Assembly (NCBI GenBank): GCA_947628175.1
Contig: CANQZA010000004.1
Span: 1-64,000 of the forward strand
Source of the DNA: an uncultured Clostridia bacterium
GTDB taxonomy: Bacteria; Bacillota; Clostridia; Oscillospirales; Acutalibacteraceae
Direction: 5' to 3'
Length of the DNA: 64,000 nucleotides
The notes under the pieces are model-generated. The model was given only the letters and a program-made list of their open reading frames with translations, was not told the DNA's origin and ran no database searches. Positions within the stretch are counted from its first letter, which is position 1, and each line of letters starts with the position of its first letter. The translations under genes and the position numbers were made by a program. Shown one piece after another: positions 31,344-42,758 of the stretch.

Positions 31344-34300
31344 TGCAATACATGCAAGGGGAAGAAATATACTTATCAGTGCTGCTGCCGGTTCAGGCAA
31401 GACGGCCGTTCTTGTTGAGCGTGTTATCGGAATTATTACGGATGAGGATAACCCTGTTGACATTGACAATCTTCTTATTGTCACATTTACAAATGCCGCT
31501 GCTGCTGAAATGAAATACAGAATATCAAAGGCACTTCATGAAATGATCCGAAATCAGAATGCAAGCGGTCATATTTTAAAACAGCTTTCGCTTCTGCCCA
31601 ACGCCAAAATATGCACAATTGATTCTTTTTGCACAAATATTGTTAAGGAAAATTTTTATAATTTGTCAATTAATCAGGATTTTTCTATCTTTGACGAAAG
31701 TGAAATACAGATTCTTCAGGATTCTGTTATAAATGAAATAATTGAAAGTCATTTTGAAAATGGCGATAAAACTTTTATTTCACTCATCGAATCCTTTACA
31801 ACACCCGATAATGACAGATATCTTATTGAAACAATTAAAAAGATTCTTGCATTTATTTATTCACAGCCGTTTCCTTTTAAGTGGCTTGAGAACATGATTG
31901 AATTATATAATCCATCTATCCCGTTTACGCAGAGCATCTGGTACGCATATATAAAAAAAGAGCTTGATTACTTATTTGATCTTGGTATTTCTCTTGTCCG
32001 CGAAAACATTTCTCTTATTGATTTCGGTAATGCTGAGCTAAACGATAAATTTCTTTCTGCAATGCAGGACGATATGACTGAATTTACAAGATTCAAAAAT
32101 GCTTTTGAAGACTCATGGGATAAACTTTTGAGTGAAAGAAAGGCGGCTTTTGTCCGTATGCCGTCTTCAAAAAAGGCAGATAAGGCAATCTGTGAAAGAC
32201 TCAAATCAAACCGTGCTGTTTATAAGAAAATTCTGTCTGATGACATACCTTCATTCCTCACCTGCACGCAGGAGGAATACTTGCAGGATATGGATGTGTT
32301 GTATCCTCAGTTGAAAGTTCTTTTCCAAATTGTAAGGGAGGTTGATTTGAGACTTCTTGAGGAAAAGAGAGAGCGCAATTCCTATTCTTTTTCGGATATT
32401 GAGCATTTTGCCATATCACTCCTGTTTGAGCTTGATGACAACAATGTTAAAAAGACACAACTCGCAAATCAGCTTTCCTCACAGTATTACGAAATTCTTG
32501 TTGACGAGTACCAAGACACGAACGAAGCACAGGATCTTCTTTTTACATATCTTTCAAACGGCAAAAATCTATTTACCGTAGGAGATATAAAACAGAGCAT
32601 TTACCGCTTCAGGCTTGCTATGCCAAATATATTTAATGCAAAGAAAAAGCAGTATTTTCCATATAATGCAGCTGATAATGAAATTTCATCAAAAATTATT
32701 CTTGACAGGAATTTCAGGAGCCGAAAGGAAATCTGCTCCTATGTTAATTTTATTTTTTCAAACCTTATGACCGAGAGGATTGGAGAGCTGAACTATAATG
32801 AGGAGGAATTTTTAAATTACGGAGCAAATTATAATGAATGTAAAACTGCAAGCGCTCAAATAAAAATTCTTACAGGTGTAACAGGGGAGGACAGAGATAA
32901 AAAAGAAGCTGCTCTTATTGCCGAAATGATTATTGAAAAGGTAAAATTGGGTGAGCTTATTAAAGATGGAGAAACATACAGACCTATTCGCTACGGTGAT
33001 TTTGCAATACTTATGCGCAGTATTAAAAATCATATAAATGATTATTCTCAAGTGCTTACCCAATATGGAATACCTGTTATCTGTGACAATGCTGCCAACC
33101 TTTTCGAGAATAATGAAATTAAGATACTTCTGTCATTTTTAAGAGTTATTGATAATCCGAGGCAGGATATTGCACTGCTGGCAACAATGATGTCACCCGT
33201 ATACGGTTTTACCGCTGACGAGCTTACCAATATAAAGCTATCCTCAAACGGAACAAGTTTGTATGAGACTGTTATCAACAGTGATGATGAAAGAGTAAAG
33301 TCCTTTCTTGATGATATAAGCAATCTAAGAACAATCAGCGTAACAATGACTGTTTCGGGCTTTATTCGCTATATTATTGAGACCAAAAGCATTGTTGCAT
33401 ACGCAAATGCAATGGGAAACGGAGAACAGAGATATCAAAATATCATTAAGCTGATTTCCTTTGCGAAGAAATTTGATAAGGGCACAAGTGTCGGTCTCAC
33501 CTCATTTATAAGATATGTGGATAAAATGATAGACTCGGATAAACGCGTTGACTCCGCGGCTTTAAACTCATCCGGTGAAGATGCAGTTACGATAATGTCT
33601 GTTCATCACTCAAAGGGGCTTGAATTTCCGGTATGTATTCTTGCCGGTGCGTCACGCCAATATAATAAAAGTGACTTAAATGACAGACTTCTGCTTAATA
33701 CAGAATTCGGTCTCGGGGTCAAACGCCATAATGAGGAACTTTTGTGTCAGTTTCAGTCAATACCGTACGCGGTTATTAAGGACAAAAACCATTCGGAGCT
33801 TATGAGCGAAAATCTGCGGGTGCTTTATGTTGCTCTCACAAGAGCCAAAGAACAGTTCATAACCGTTGTAACTCTTGATCATCTCGATAAAAAAATGGAT
33901 ACACTTGCAGGTTATATAACAGGCGGAAAAATCGAGCCGTATATATGTAAAAAAATCAGATGTGATGCGGATTTTATTCTTATGTGCGCTCTTTTGCACC
34001 GTGACGGCGGCATACTGCGTGAGTTCACAGACAAAGAAATTACAATATGTGATTCCGATTTTTCCCTTGATATATCGTTGATTGACAATATGGATCCTAT
34101 CTTTTTTGATGGTGGCGGAGATGTGCAGGCGGAATATGATGAGGATATTCTCAGGGAAATTAAAGAAAAGCTGTCCTTTAAATATGAAAGAAGCGCGCTT
34201 TCCACCATGCGTTCAAAACTTACCGCCTCATCGCTTGACGAACTTGGAAACGCCCTTGAATATGTTACCTCGTCCAAACCCGCATTTTTAAGTAAAAATG

Positions 34301-34803
34301 GTCTTACACCTGCTCAGAGAGGCTCTGCAATGCACCTATTTATGCAGTTTTGCAATTATGATAGCGCTAAAGCGGATATTGAAAGCGAAATTGAGCACTT
34401 GAAGAGAAACGGGTTTCTTACTGAAGAGCAGGCAGAAGCTCTTGACAGAAAAAAACTTTCAGATTTTTTTAACGGCAAATTTGCGATGAGAATGTTTTCA
34501 TCCGATAAAATTTACCGTGAAATAAAGGTTTCATCTTTTATCAAGGCATCTGAAATATATGACACGGATTACGAAGACAATATACTTGTACAGGGAATCT
34601 CAGACTGTGTTTTTGAGGAAAACGGTCAACTTGTTATTGTTGATTACAAAACGGATAAAATCCGTGATGATAAAGAACTTTTGGATAGATATAAAAATCA
34701 GATTGCTTTTTACTGCAAGGCAGTATCAAAAACACTCGGTAAGCCTGTTAAGCAGGCCGCCCTGTATTCATTCTGTCTTGGCAAAGTATGTTATTATAAA
34801 TAA
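31315..34803 (+). CDS. addA: ATP-dependent helicase/nuclease subunit A
   Basis: ISAAAGSGKTAVLVERV, LVDEYQDTNEAQDLLF, SVHHSKGLEFPVCILAG, nuclease VDYKTDKI. Confidence 0.96.
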   Translation: MPKWTSQQNNAIHARGRNILISAAAGSGKTAVLVERVIGIITDEDNPVDIDNLLIVTFTNAAAAEMKYRISKALHEMIRNQNASGHILKQLSLLPNAKICTIDSFCTNIVKENFYNLSINQDFSIFDESEIQILQDSVINEIIESHFENGDKTFISLIESFTTPDNDRYLIETIKKILAFIYSQPFPFKWLENMIELYNPSIPFTQSIWYAYIKKELDYLFDLGISLVRENISLIDFGNAELNDKFLSAMQDDMTEFTRFKNAFEDSWDKLLSERKAAFVRMPSSKKADKAICERLKSNRAVYKKILSDDIPSFLTCTQEEYLQDMDVLYPQLKVLFQIVREVDLRLLEEKRERNSYSFSDIEHFAISLLFELDDNNVKKTQLANQLSSQYYEILVDEYQDTNEAQDLLFTYLSNGKNLFTVGDIKQSIYRFRLAMPNIFNAKKKQYFPYNAADNEISSKIILDRNFRSRKEICSYVNFIFSNLMTERIGELNYNEEEFLNYGANYNECKTASAQIKILTGVTGEDRDKKEAALIAEMIIEKVKLGELIKDGETYRPIRYGDFAILMRSIKNHINDYSQVLTQYGIPVICDNAANLFENNEIKILLSFLRVIDNPRQDIALLATMMSPVYGFTADELTNIKLSSNGTSLYETVINSDDERVKSFLDDISNLRTISVTMTVSGFIRYIIETKSIVAYANAMGNGEQRYQNIIKLISFAKKFDKGTSVGLTSFIRYVDKMIDSDKRVDSAALNSSGEDAVTIMSVHHSKGLEFPVCILAGASRQYNKSDLNDRLLLNTEFGLGVKRHNEELLCQFQSIPYAVIKDKNHSELMSENLRVLYVALTRAKEQFITVVTLDHLDKKMDTLAGYITGGKIEPYICKKIRCDADFILMCALLHRDGGILREFTDKEITICDSDFSLDISLIDNMDPIFFDGGGDVQAEYDEDILREIKEKLSFKYERSALSTMRSKLTASSLDELGNALEYVTSSKPAFLSKNGLTPAQRGSAMHLFMQFCNYDSAKADIESEIEHLKRNGFLTEEQAEALDRKKLSDFFNGKFAMRMFSSDKIYREIKVSSFIKASEIYDTDYEDNILVQGISDCVFEENGQLVIVDYKTDKIRDDKELLDRYKNQIAFYCKAVSKTLGKPVKQAALYSFCLGKVCYYK

Positions 34804-34816
34804 TTTAAAAAAATAC

Positions 34817-34845
34817 TTGCAATTTGTACTTTCTTATGTTAATAT
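34817..34845 (+). promoter_or_regulatory. Predicted rpmE promoter
   Basis: AAATAC-TTGCAA-N17-TAATAT. Confidence 0.6.
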
Positions 34846-34886
34846 ATCAAGGCGTAATTACATTACTTGCAAAGAGGTGAAAGTTT

Positions 34887-35090
34887 ATGAGAGACGGTAT
34901 TCATCCAAATTATGATACTTGCACTGTTAAGTGTGCCTGTGGTGCAACTTATGAAACAAAAAGCACTAAAAGTGAATTGAAGGTTGATATCTGTTCAAAA
35001 TGCCATCCGTTTTACACAGGTAAGCAAAAGCTTGTTGATACAGGCGGTCGTGTTGACAGATTCAACAGGAGATATGCTCGAAAAGGCTAA
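34887..35090 (+). CDS. rpmE: 50S ribosomal protein L31
   Basis: [26 protein letters not shown]...[25 protein letters not shown]. Confidence 0.97.
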   Translation: MRDGIHPNYDTCTVKCACGATYETKSTKSELKVDICSKCHPFYTGKQKLVDTGGRVDRFNRRYARKG

Positions 35091-35100
35091 TCAAAAATCA

Positions 35101-35130
35101 AAGGCAACATTACTGTTGCCTTGTTTTTTT
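35101..35130 (+). terminator. Rho-independent terminator of rpmE
   Basis: AAGGCAAC/GTTGCCTT stem followed by T-run. Confidence 0.85.
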
Positions 35131-35148
35131 GCGGTTTATGATTTTGTT

Positions 35149-35769
35149 ATGAAAGAATATAAAACAGTTGAAAAGGAAGGATTCGATGAATTTGTTGAAA
35201 AAAAATCGCGTTTCATCGGATATATAAAGCCTGTCACAACTCAGAAACAGGCGGCTGAATTTATAAACAGCATAAAATCCAAGCACTGGGACGCTGCGCA
35301 TAATGTTTATGCATATGTTTTAAGAGAAAATAATATACAGCGTTCTTCCGATGACGGTGAGCCGAGCTCTACTGCCGGCATTCCCGTGCTTGAAGTGCTA
35401 CTCAAAGAGGAGCTTGTTGATATCTGTGTTGTTGTAACAAGATATTTCGGAGGTACTCTGCTGGGTACCGGCGGACTTGTAAGAGCATATTCGCATGCTG
35501 CAAAAATTGCCGTAAATGCAGGGAATATTATAACTATGGCGCCCTGTATTGTCTGCACCGTATGCGTTGATTACAGCTTTTATGACAGGCTGAATAGCCT
35601 GTTTGACGCTTTTAATGCTAATATTGAAAATATTGTATTTAGCGAGGTTGTCACAGTAACATTTACCGTTAAGGCTGATTTGCTTGACCTTTTTTCAAGT
35701 ATTCTCACGCAGCAGAGCAACGGTAAATATGGCGTTAATCAAACAGGAAAAAAATATTCAAAGGTATAA
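35149..35769 (+). CDS. yigZ: YigZ/IMPACT family protein
   Basis: FVEKKSRFIGYIKPV, KHWDAAHNVYAYVL, SSDDGEPSSTAGIPVLEVL, VVTRYFGGTLLGTGGLVRAYS. ATG 35149. Confidence 0.92.
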   Translation: MKEYKTVEKEGFDEFVEKKSRFIGYIKPVTTQKQAAEFINSIKSKHWDAAHNVYAYVLRENNIQRSSDDGEPSSTAGIPVLEVLLKEELVDICVVVTRYFGGTLLGTGGLVRAYSHAAKIAVNAGNIITMAPCIVCTVCVDYSFYDRLNSLFDAFNANIENIVFSEVVTVTFTVKADLLDLFSSILTQQSNGKYGVNQTGKKYSKV

Positions 35770-35779
35770 AATGCTAAAA

Positions 35780-35818
35780 ACCTGCCAATCATCAGTGTGA
35801 AAGGCAGGTCATTTTTTT
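35780..35818 (+). terminator. Rho-independent terminator of yigZ
   Basis: ACCTGCC/GGCAGGT stem then CATTTTTTT; overlaps the putative TTG start of spoIIR. Confidence 0.75.
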
Positions 35819-36410
35819 GAAATTATTTAAAGTATTTGTAACTGTTTTTATGTCGCTCACATTGATAATCGGATTTACACAGCCTCTTATTGCAAAGTCG
35901 GAGAACATCAGCGAAAAAGTGCTTAGACTTCATATTCTTGCAAATTCCGATTCAACACAGGATCAAAACTTAAAGCTCAAGGTGAAAAATGAAATACTTA
36001 ACAGGACTTCAGATATTTTCACGGGCAAAACGCTCCAAGAAAATATTAATATCGCAAATGATAATAAAGATAAAATTGCATTCATTGCAAAACAGTGCAT
36101 AGAAAAAGAGGGCTGTGGATATGATGTGAATGTAAGTGTAGTTAAGGAGTATTTTGATACAAGAGTATATGATGATTTTACTCTGCCGGCAGGGGTATAT
36201 AATTCGCTTAAAATTGAAATAGGGGAGGCACAAGGGCATAATTGGTGGTGCATAATATTTCCCTCGGTCTGCCTGAATGCATGTACCGAGTCAATCAGCG
36301 ACTATCTTACAGAAGAGGAAATGGAGCTTGTGAGCAACAGCTATACACCGAAATTTAAAATTATTGAAATATATGAAAAATTCAAAAGCAAACTTGTATG
36401 CAAAGGATAA
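35817..36410 (+). CDS. spoIIR: Stage II sporulation protein R
   Basis: KVLRLHILANSDSTQDQNLKLKVKNEIL; EIGEAQGHNWWCIIFPSVC. Confidence 0.92.
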   Translation: MKLFKVFVTVFMSLTLIIGFTQPLIAKSENISEKVLRLHILANSDSTQDQNLKLKVKNEILNRTSDIFTGKTLQENINIANDNKDKIAFIAKQCIEKEGCGYDVNVSVVKEYFDTRVYDDFTLPAGVYNSLKIEIGEAQGHNWWCIIFPSVCLNACTESISDYLTEEEMELVSNSYTPKFKIIEIYEKFKSKLVCKG

Positions 36411-36431
36411 AGATTTAAAGGAAAAAACACC

Positions 36432-36466
36432 GAAAGCCGCTTGAACATTGATTCTAAGCGGCTTTC
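36432..36466. terminator. Hairpin terminator between spoIIR and dapB
   Basis: Perfect 11-bp GAAAGCCGCTT/AAGCGGCTTTC; T-rich tail (GGTGTTTTTT) on the minus strand. Confidence 0.75.
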
Positions 36467-36533
36467 ACAATATTATATCCAATGAAATAATGCAGTAGTT
36501 AACGAAACATCATAAAACTCTTCATACTTTAAA

Positions 36534-37286
36534 TCAGTCCATAAGCTCTTTCATATCATACATACCTGCCGGCTTGCCATTCATAAATACTGCGGCATTT
36601 ACGGCACCTACCGCAAAAACTTCCTTGCTCCTTGCGGAATGTGAGAGTGTGATAATCTCATCTCTTCCGGCAAAAATGATTTCATGCTCACCTACGATTG
36701 TTCCGCCTCTTACCGCATGAATGCCGATTTCATTTTTCGATCTTTTTTCACGCTTGGAGTGACGGTCATATTCATATTTCATAGGTTCATTAGATGCGCT
36801 GCATATTGCATCGGCAAGCATAAGCGCGGTTCCTGAAGGAGCATCAATTTTCTGATTATGGTGCTTTTCCACAATTTCAATGTCAAAATCACTTCCGAGA
36901 ATTGAGGCTGCTTTCTGAGCAAGATTCGCAAGAAGATTTATCCCCATACTCATATTGTAAGTAAAGAAGACAGCAATTGTTTTTGATGCCTTTTCAATAT
37001 TCATCTTCATTTCATCTGTGAAGCCTGTAGTTCCGATAACAATGGGAATTTTATTTTCAACCGCGTAATCAAGCCTTTTTTCATATTCACCGATTCCGGA
37101 AAAATCAATTATTACATCAGATTTTTCAACGCAGCTACTCATATCCTTATATACAGGGTAAATTCCGTTTTGCTCATCAAACAAATCAATTCCCGCAACA
37201 ATTCTGCAGTCGTCTCTGTTCAAAACAACATCGGTAATTACCTTACCCATTTTTCCGTTACAGCCGATAAGTAAAATATCCGTCAT
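36534..37286 (-). CDS. dapB: 4-hydroxy-tetrahydrodipicolinate reductase
   Basis: ILLIGCNGKMGKVI; VEKHHNQKIDAPSGTALMLAD. Confidence 0.95.
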   Translation of the reverse strand: MTDILLIGCNGKMGKVITDVVLNRDDCRIVAGIDLFDEQNGIYPVYKDMSSCVEKSDVIIDFSGIGEYEKRLDYAVENKIPIVIGTTGFTDEMKMNIEKASKTIAVFFTYNMSMGINLLANLAQKAASILGSDFDIEIVEKHHNQKIDAPSGTALMLADAICSASNEPMKYEYDRHSKREKRSKNEIGIHAVRGGTIVGEHEIIFAGRDEIITLSHSARSKEVFAVGAVNAAVFMNGKPAGMYDMKELMD

Positions 37287-37310
37287 TTTAAAATTCCTTA
37301 CACTTTTCGC

Positions 37311-38201
37311 TTATTTTATAAGACCATATTGCTGCATTGTCTCTTTAACATATGCCTTGTTTGGAGCGTCCATTTCAATAAGAGGAAGCCGGCACGGACC
37401 TGCCTCAAAACCGATAAGACTTACTGCCTCCTTAACAGGTATGGGGTTTACATCAACAAACATTGCCTTCGCAAGCTTCATATACTTATCCATAAGAGCC
37501 TTGCTGCCATCCAGATCACCGTCAAGATACTTTTCAACAATATTATGTGTCTGTTCAGGGCATATATTTGAAAGGACACTTATAACGCCTTTTCCGCCTC
37601 TTTGCATAATATCGAATATCTGATCGTCGTTACCGCTCCATATATTAAGTTCATCACCGCAAAGCTCGTAAATTTTTTCAATCTGCTCAAGATTTCCCGA
37701 TGCCTCTTTAATACCGTTGATTCTTTCCAGTTTTGAAAGCTCATATGCAGTCTCAGGTGCAATATTAAGACCTGTTCTTGACGGAACATTATATAAAATA
37801 ATCGGTCTGTCCGTTGCATTATGTATAGCTGTATAGTGCGCCACAAGACCTCTCTGGCTCGTTTTGTTGTAATATGGTGTTACAAGCAGAAGCGCATCTG
37901 CTCCGTTTTTGCATGCTTCCTGACTGATTTCAATAGCACAGGCGGTTGAGTTTGAACCTGTACCGGCGATAACAGGAATTCTGTGGTCAACATAATCAAT
38001 ACACCATTTAATGACTTCATTATGTTCAACAACCTTGAGTGTTGACGATTCACCTGTAGTTCCGCAGATGACTATAGCGTCTGTTTTGTTTTCAATCTGA
38101 AAGTCAATAAACTTTGCAAATTCATCATAGTTAACGGATCCGTTTTGGTTCATGGGTGTGATAATAGCAACTGCGGCACCCGTAAAAATTGGTTCTTTCA
38201 T
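37311..38201 (-). CDS. dapA: 4-hydroxy-tetrahydrodipicolinate synthase
   Basis: GTTGESSTL, YYNKTSQRGLVAHY, YNVPSRTG, GIKEASG. Confidence 0.96.
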   Translation of the reverse strand: MKEPIFTGAAVAIITPMNQNGSVNYDEFAKFIDFQIENKTDAIVICGTTGESSTLKVVEHNEVIKWCIDYVDHRIPVIAGTGSNSTACAIEISQEACKNGADALLLVTPYYNKTSQRGLVAHYTAIHNATDRPIILYNVPSRTGLNIAPETAYELSKLERINGIKEASGNLEQIEKIYELCGDELNIWSGNDDQIFDIMQRGGKGVISVLSNICPEQTHNIVEKYLDGDLDGSKALMDKYMKLAKAMFVDVNPIPVKEAVSLIGFEAGPCRLPLIEMDAPNKAYVKETMQQYGLIK

Positions 38202-38270
38202 AAGTATCTCCTTCTGCCGAAAGCGGCTTTAAGTTATATAAATTATATTTTTATATGGTCAATTCGTTTA

Positions 38271-39353
38271 TCAGTCCATATATCCTTCCGCCGCAAGTAG
38301 CTCAGCAAGAAGAACTGAGCCGCCGGCTGCACCTCTGAGGGTGTTGTGGGAAAGACATACGAATTTATAATCATACTGTGTATCTTCCCTGAGTCTGCCG
38401 ATGGAAACTGCCATACCGTTTTCAAGCATCCTTTCAGATTTAATCTGCGGTCTGTCCGGTTCATCAAAGTAGTTAAGAAAATGCTTGGGAGCTGACGGAA
38501 GATTAAGCTCCTGTGCCCTGCCGGAAAAGTTTTTCCATATCTCAATCATTTCTTCTTTAGACGGCTTATTTTCAAAATCAACAAACACCGCACCGAGATG
38601 ACCGTTTGAAACAGGAACTCTTATGCACTGCGCAGTAAAGTTCGGTTTATCCGCCAAAACGATTTCATCGCCTTTAATGGCTCCCAGGAGCTTGAGAGGC
38701 TCTTGTTCACTCTTTTCTTCTTCTCCTCCTATGTACGGGATAACATTGTCAATCATATCAGGCCATGTATCAAAGGTTTTACCTGCGCCGGAAATTGCCT
38801 GATATGTGCATACCAGAACATTTTTTACGCCGAATTTTTTATGAAGAGGGAATATGGCAGGAACATAGGACTGAAGCGAGCAGTTTGACTTTACGGCAAT
38901 AAACCCTCTTTTTGTTCCGAGACGCTTTCTCTGTGACGGTATAATATTGATATGATGAGCATTGAGCTCAGGCACAACCATCGGTACATCCGGCGTAAAG
39001 CGGTGAGCACTGTTGTTTGAAACAACAGGACATTCGTGCTTTGCATACGCCTCCTCAAGAGCCTTGATTTCATCCTTTTTCATATCTACCGCGCAGAATA
39101 CAAAATCAACCTTTTCGGTAATTTCATCAATATCCGCTGCTGCATCCATAACAAGGATATCCTTCATTGATTCCGGTATTTCAACATCCATACACCATTT
39201 TTTGCCTACAGCCTCTTTATATGTTTTACCGGCACTTCTTGCAGACGCGGCAAGACATACAACATTGAACCATGGATGACCGTCGAGCAAAGTAGCAAAA
39301 CGCTGTCCTACCATACCTGTTGCACCGACAATGCCTACATTAAATTTTTTCAT
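38271..39353 (-). CDS. asd: Aspartate-semialdehyde dehydrogenase (archaeal/fungal-like type)
   Basis: VGIVGATGMVGQRFATLLDGHPWF; VSNNSAHR; AVKSNCSLQSYVPAIFPL; dapA/dapB neighbourhood. Confidence 0.93.
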   Translation of the reverse strand: MKKFNVGIVGATGMVGQRFATLLDGHPWFNVVCLAASARSAGKTYKEAVGKKWCMDVEIPESMKDILVMDAAADIDEITEKVDFVFCAVDMKKDEIKALEEAYAKHECPVVSNNSAHRFTPDVPMVVPELNAHHINIIPSQRKRLGTKRGFIAVKSNCSLQSYVPAIFPLHKKFGVKNVLVCTYQAISGAGKTFDTWPDMIDNVIPYIGGEEEKSEQEPLKLLGAIKGDEIVLADKPNFTAQCIRVPVSNGHLGAVFVDFENKPSKEEMIEIWKNFSGRAQELNLPSAPKHFLNYFDEPDRPQIKSERMLENGMAVSIGRLREDTQYDYKFVCLSHNTLRGAAGGSVLLAELLAAEGYMD

Positions 39354-39496
39354 ATATTTTCTCCTTAAAAATTTACCTTGTAAAACAAGATGATATGCAA
39401 TATAATACTTGTGGCATTACATTATACCAACTGCTTTTATAAAATATAATATATCACTTATTATATATATATGTCAATTGTAATTTGCTGATCATG

Positions 39497-39636
39497 GCGT
39501 GAAAATCACGCGATTATGAGACATTTGCCATTTTGAACAGTAAATTTTTCTCAAATGATATCACACTTTGCCGGATGTTCCGGGATTGTTGTGATAGTAG
39601 CAATTTTTTTAAAGACAGAAAGGCTGTGTAATTATT
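39497..39636 (+). promoter_or_regulatory. Candidate structured 5' leader of queA
   Basis: GCGTGAaaaTCACGC hairpin (39497-39511), then ATCACA (39560) ... TGTGAT (39590) with CCGGA-TGT-TCCGG hairpin between; GAAAGGCTGTG 19 nt before ATG as in murD. Confidence 0.55.
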
Positions 39637-41803
<2,167 letters not shown>

Positions 41804-41810
41804 AAAATAC

Positions 41811-41839
41811 TTGCATTATTATTTTATTTTTAATATAAT
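41811..41839 (+). promoter_or_regulatory. Predicted yajC promoter
   Basis: AAAATAC-TTGCAT-N17-TATAAT. Confidence 0.65.
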
Positions 41840-41868
41840 ACATATATTCTGTTTAGGAGGAATAAAAC

Positions 41869-42303
41869 ATGAATCCAATTCTTTTACAACAATTAATGGG
41901 CGGCGCTGCTGCATCAGGCTCGGGCAAGAGCGGTTCTTCTGCACAATACATCATTCTGATGATAGTGCTTGTAGGAGTTATGTATTTTCTTATGATCCGT
42001 CCGCAGAAAAAGCGTCAGAAGGAAGAGCAGGAGATGCGGTCCTCTCTCGAAATAGGCGATGAAATCGTTACAATAGGCGGTATTGTAGGCAAAGTTGTTA
42101 CAATCCGTGAAAATGACCTTGTTATTGAAACTGGCGCCGACAGAAATAAAATGAAAATCGAGCGCTGGGCTGTTAATACAAACAGAACAAAGGCAGAGCA
42201 GCATCAGAAAGAAGTGGAGGCTGCAAGAGAGGCGGCTAAAAACAAGAAAAATAAAAAATTAGATAAAAGTGATTCCAAGAATCAAGACAACAATGACAAA
42301 TAA
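41869..42303 (+). CDS. yajC: Preprotein translocase subunit YajC
   Basis: VMYFLMIRPQKKRQKEEQEMRSSLEIGDEIVTIGGIVGKVV; downstream of tgt. Confidence 0.93.
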   Translation: MNPILLQQLMGGAAASGSGKSGSSAQYIILMIVLVGVMYFLMIRPQKKRQKEEQEMRSSLEIGDEIVTIGGIVGKVVTIRENDLVIETGADRNKMKIERWAVNTNRTKAEQHQKEVEAAREAAKNKKNKKLDKSDSKNQDNNDK

Positions 42304-42324
42304 CTTTTAAATGTTCTAAAAAAC

Positions 42325-42358
42325 AACCTCTTTGAATACAATTTGTATTAAGGAGGTT
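42325..42358 (+). terminator. Hairpin overlapping the SD of the next gene (terminator/SD-sequestering)
   Basis: AACCTCTTTGAATACA-att-TGTATTAAGGAGGTT followed by ATTTTTATG; GGAGG lies entirely in the 3' arm. Confidence 0.6.
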
Positions 42359-42364
42359 ATTTTT

Positions 42365-42754
42365 ATGCCTAAAATTTATTCTAACAATGCAAAGCCGCTT
42401 ATACTAAAATATGTTTTAAAAATAGTCTTTTCTTCCGTTATATCGGTAATTCTCTTAAATGTCATATTCTCATTTATTTTTTTAAAACTTGACATAGATC
42501 TAAAATATTCTGATTATGTGAGTGTTATTATCTGCGCTGTGAGCTCCGTTATAATATCAATGCTTTCCGTGTCGGGATTTAAAAATAACTTTTTGCTGTT
42601 GTGTATACTCTCTGTATTACCATTACTGATATTTGTCATCATTAATTTTTGCGTCAATGGCAGCAATCCTGTATTGATAATCGTTAAAATTGCATCCATC
42701 ATTGTTTGCGCGTTTATCTGTGCAATCGTCAAATCAAGACAAAAACTAAGGTGA
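42365..42754 (+). CDS. Small four-TM membrane protein (TIGR04086-like)
   Basis: Four hydrophobic segments; position directly downstream of yajC. Confidence 0.65.
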   Translation: MPKIYSNNAKPLILKYVLKIVFSSVISVILLNVIFSFIFLKLDIDLKYSDYVSVIICAVSSVIISMLSVSGFKNNFLLLCILSVLPLLIFVIINFCVNGSNPVLIIVKIASIIVCAFICAIVKSRQKLR

Positions 42755-42758
42755 GTTT

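Noticed and set aside
39560-39636. preQ1 riboswitch upstream of queA
   Set aside because: No recognisable preQ1-I hairpin plus A-rich tail; the sequence instead matches the murD leader, which has no queuosine connection.
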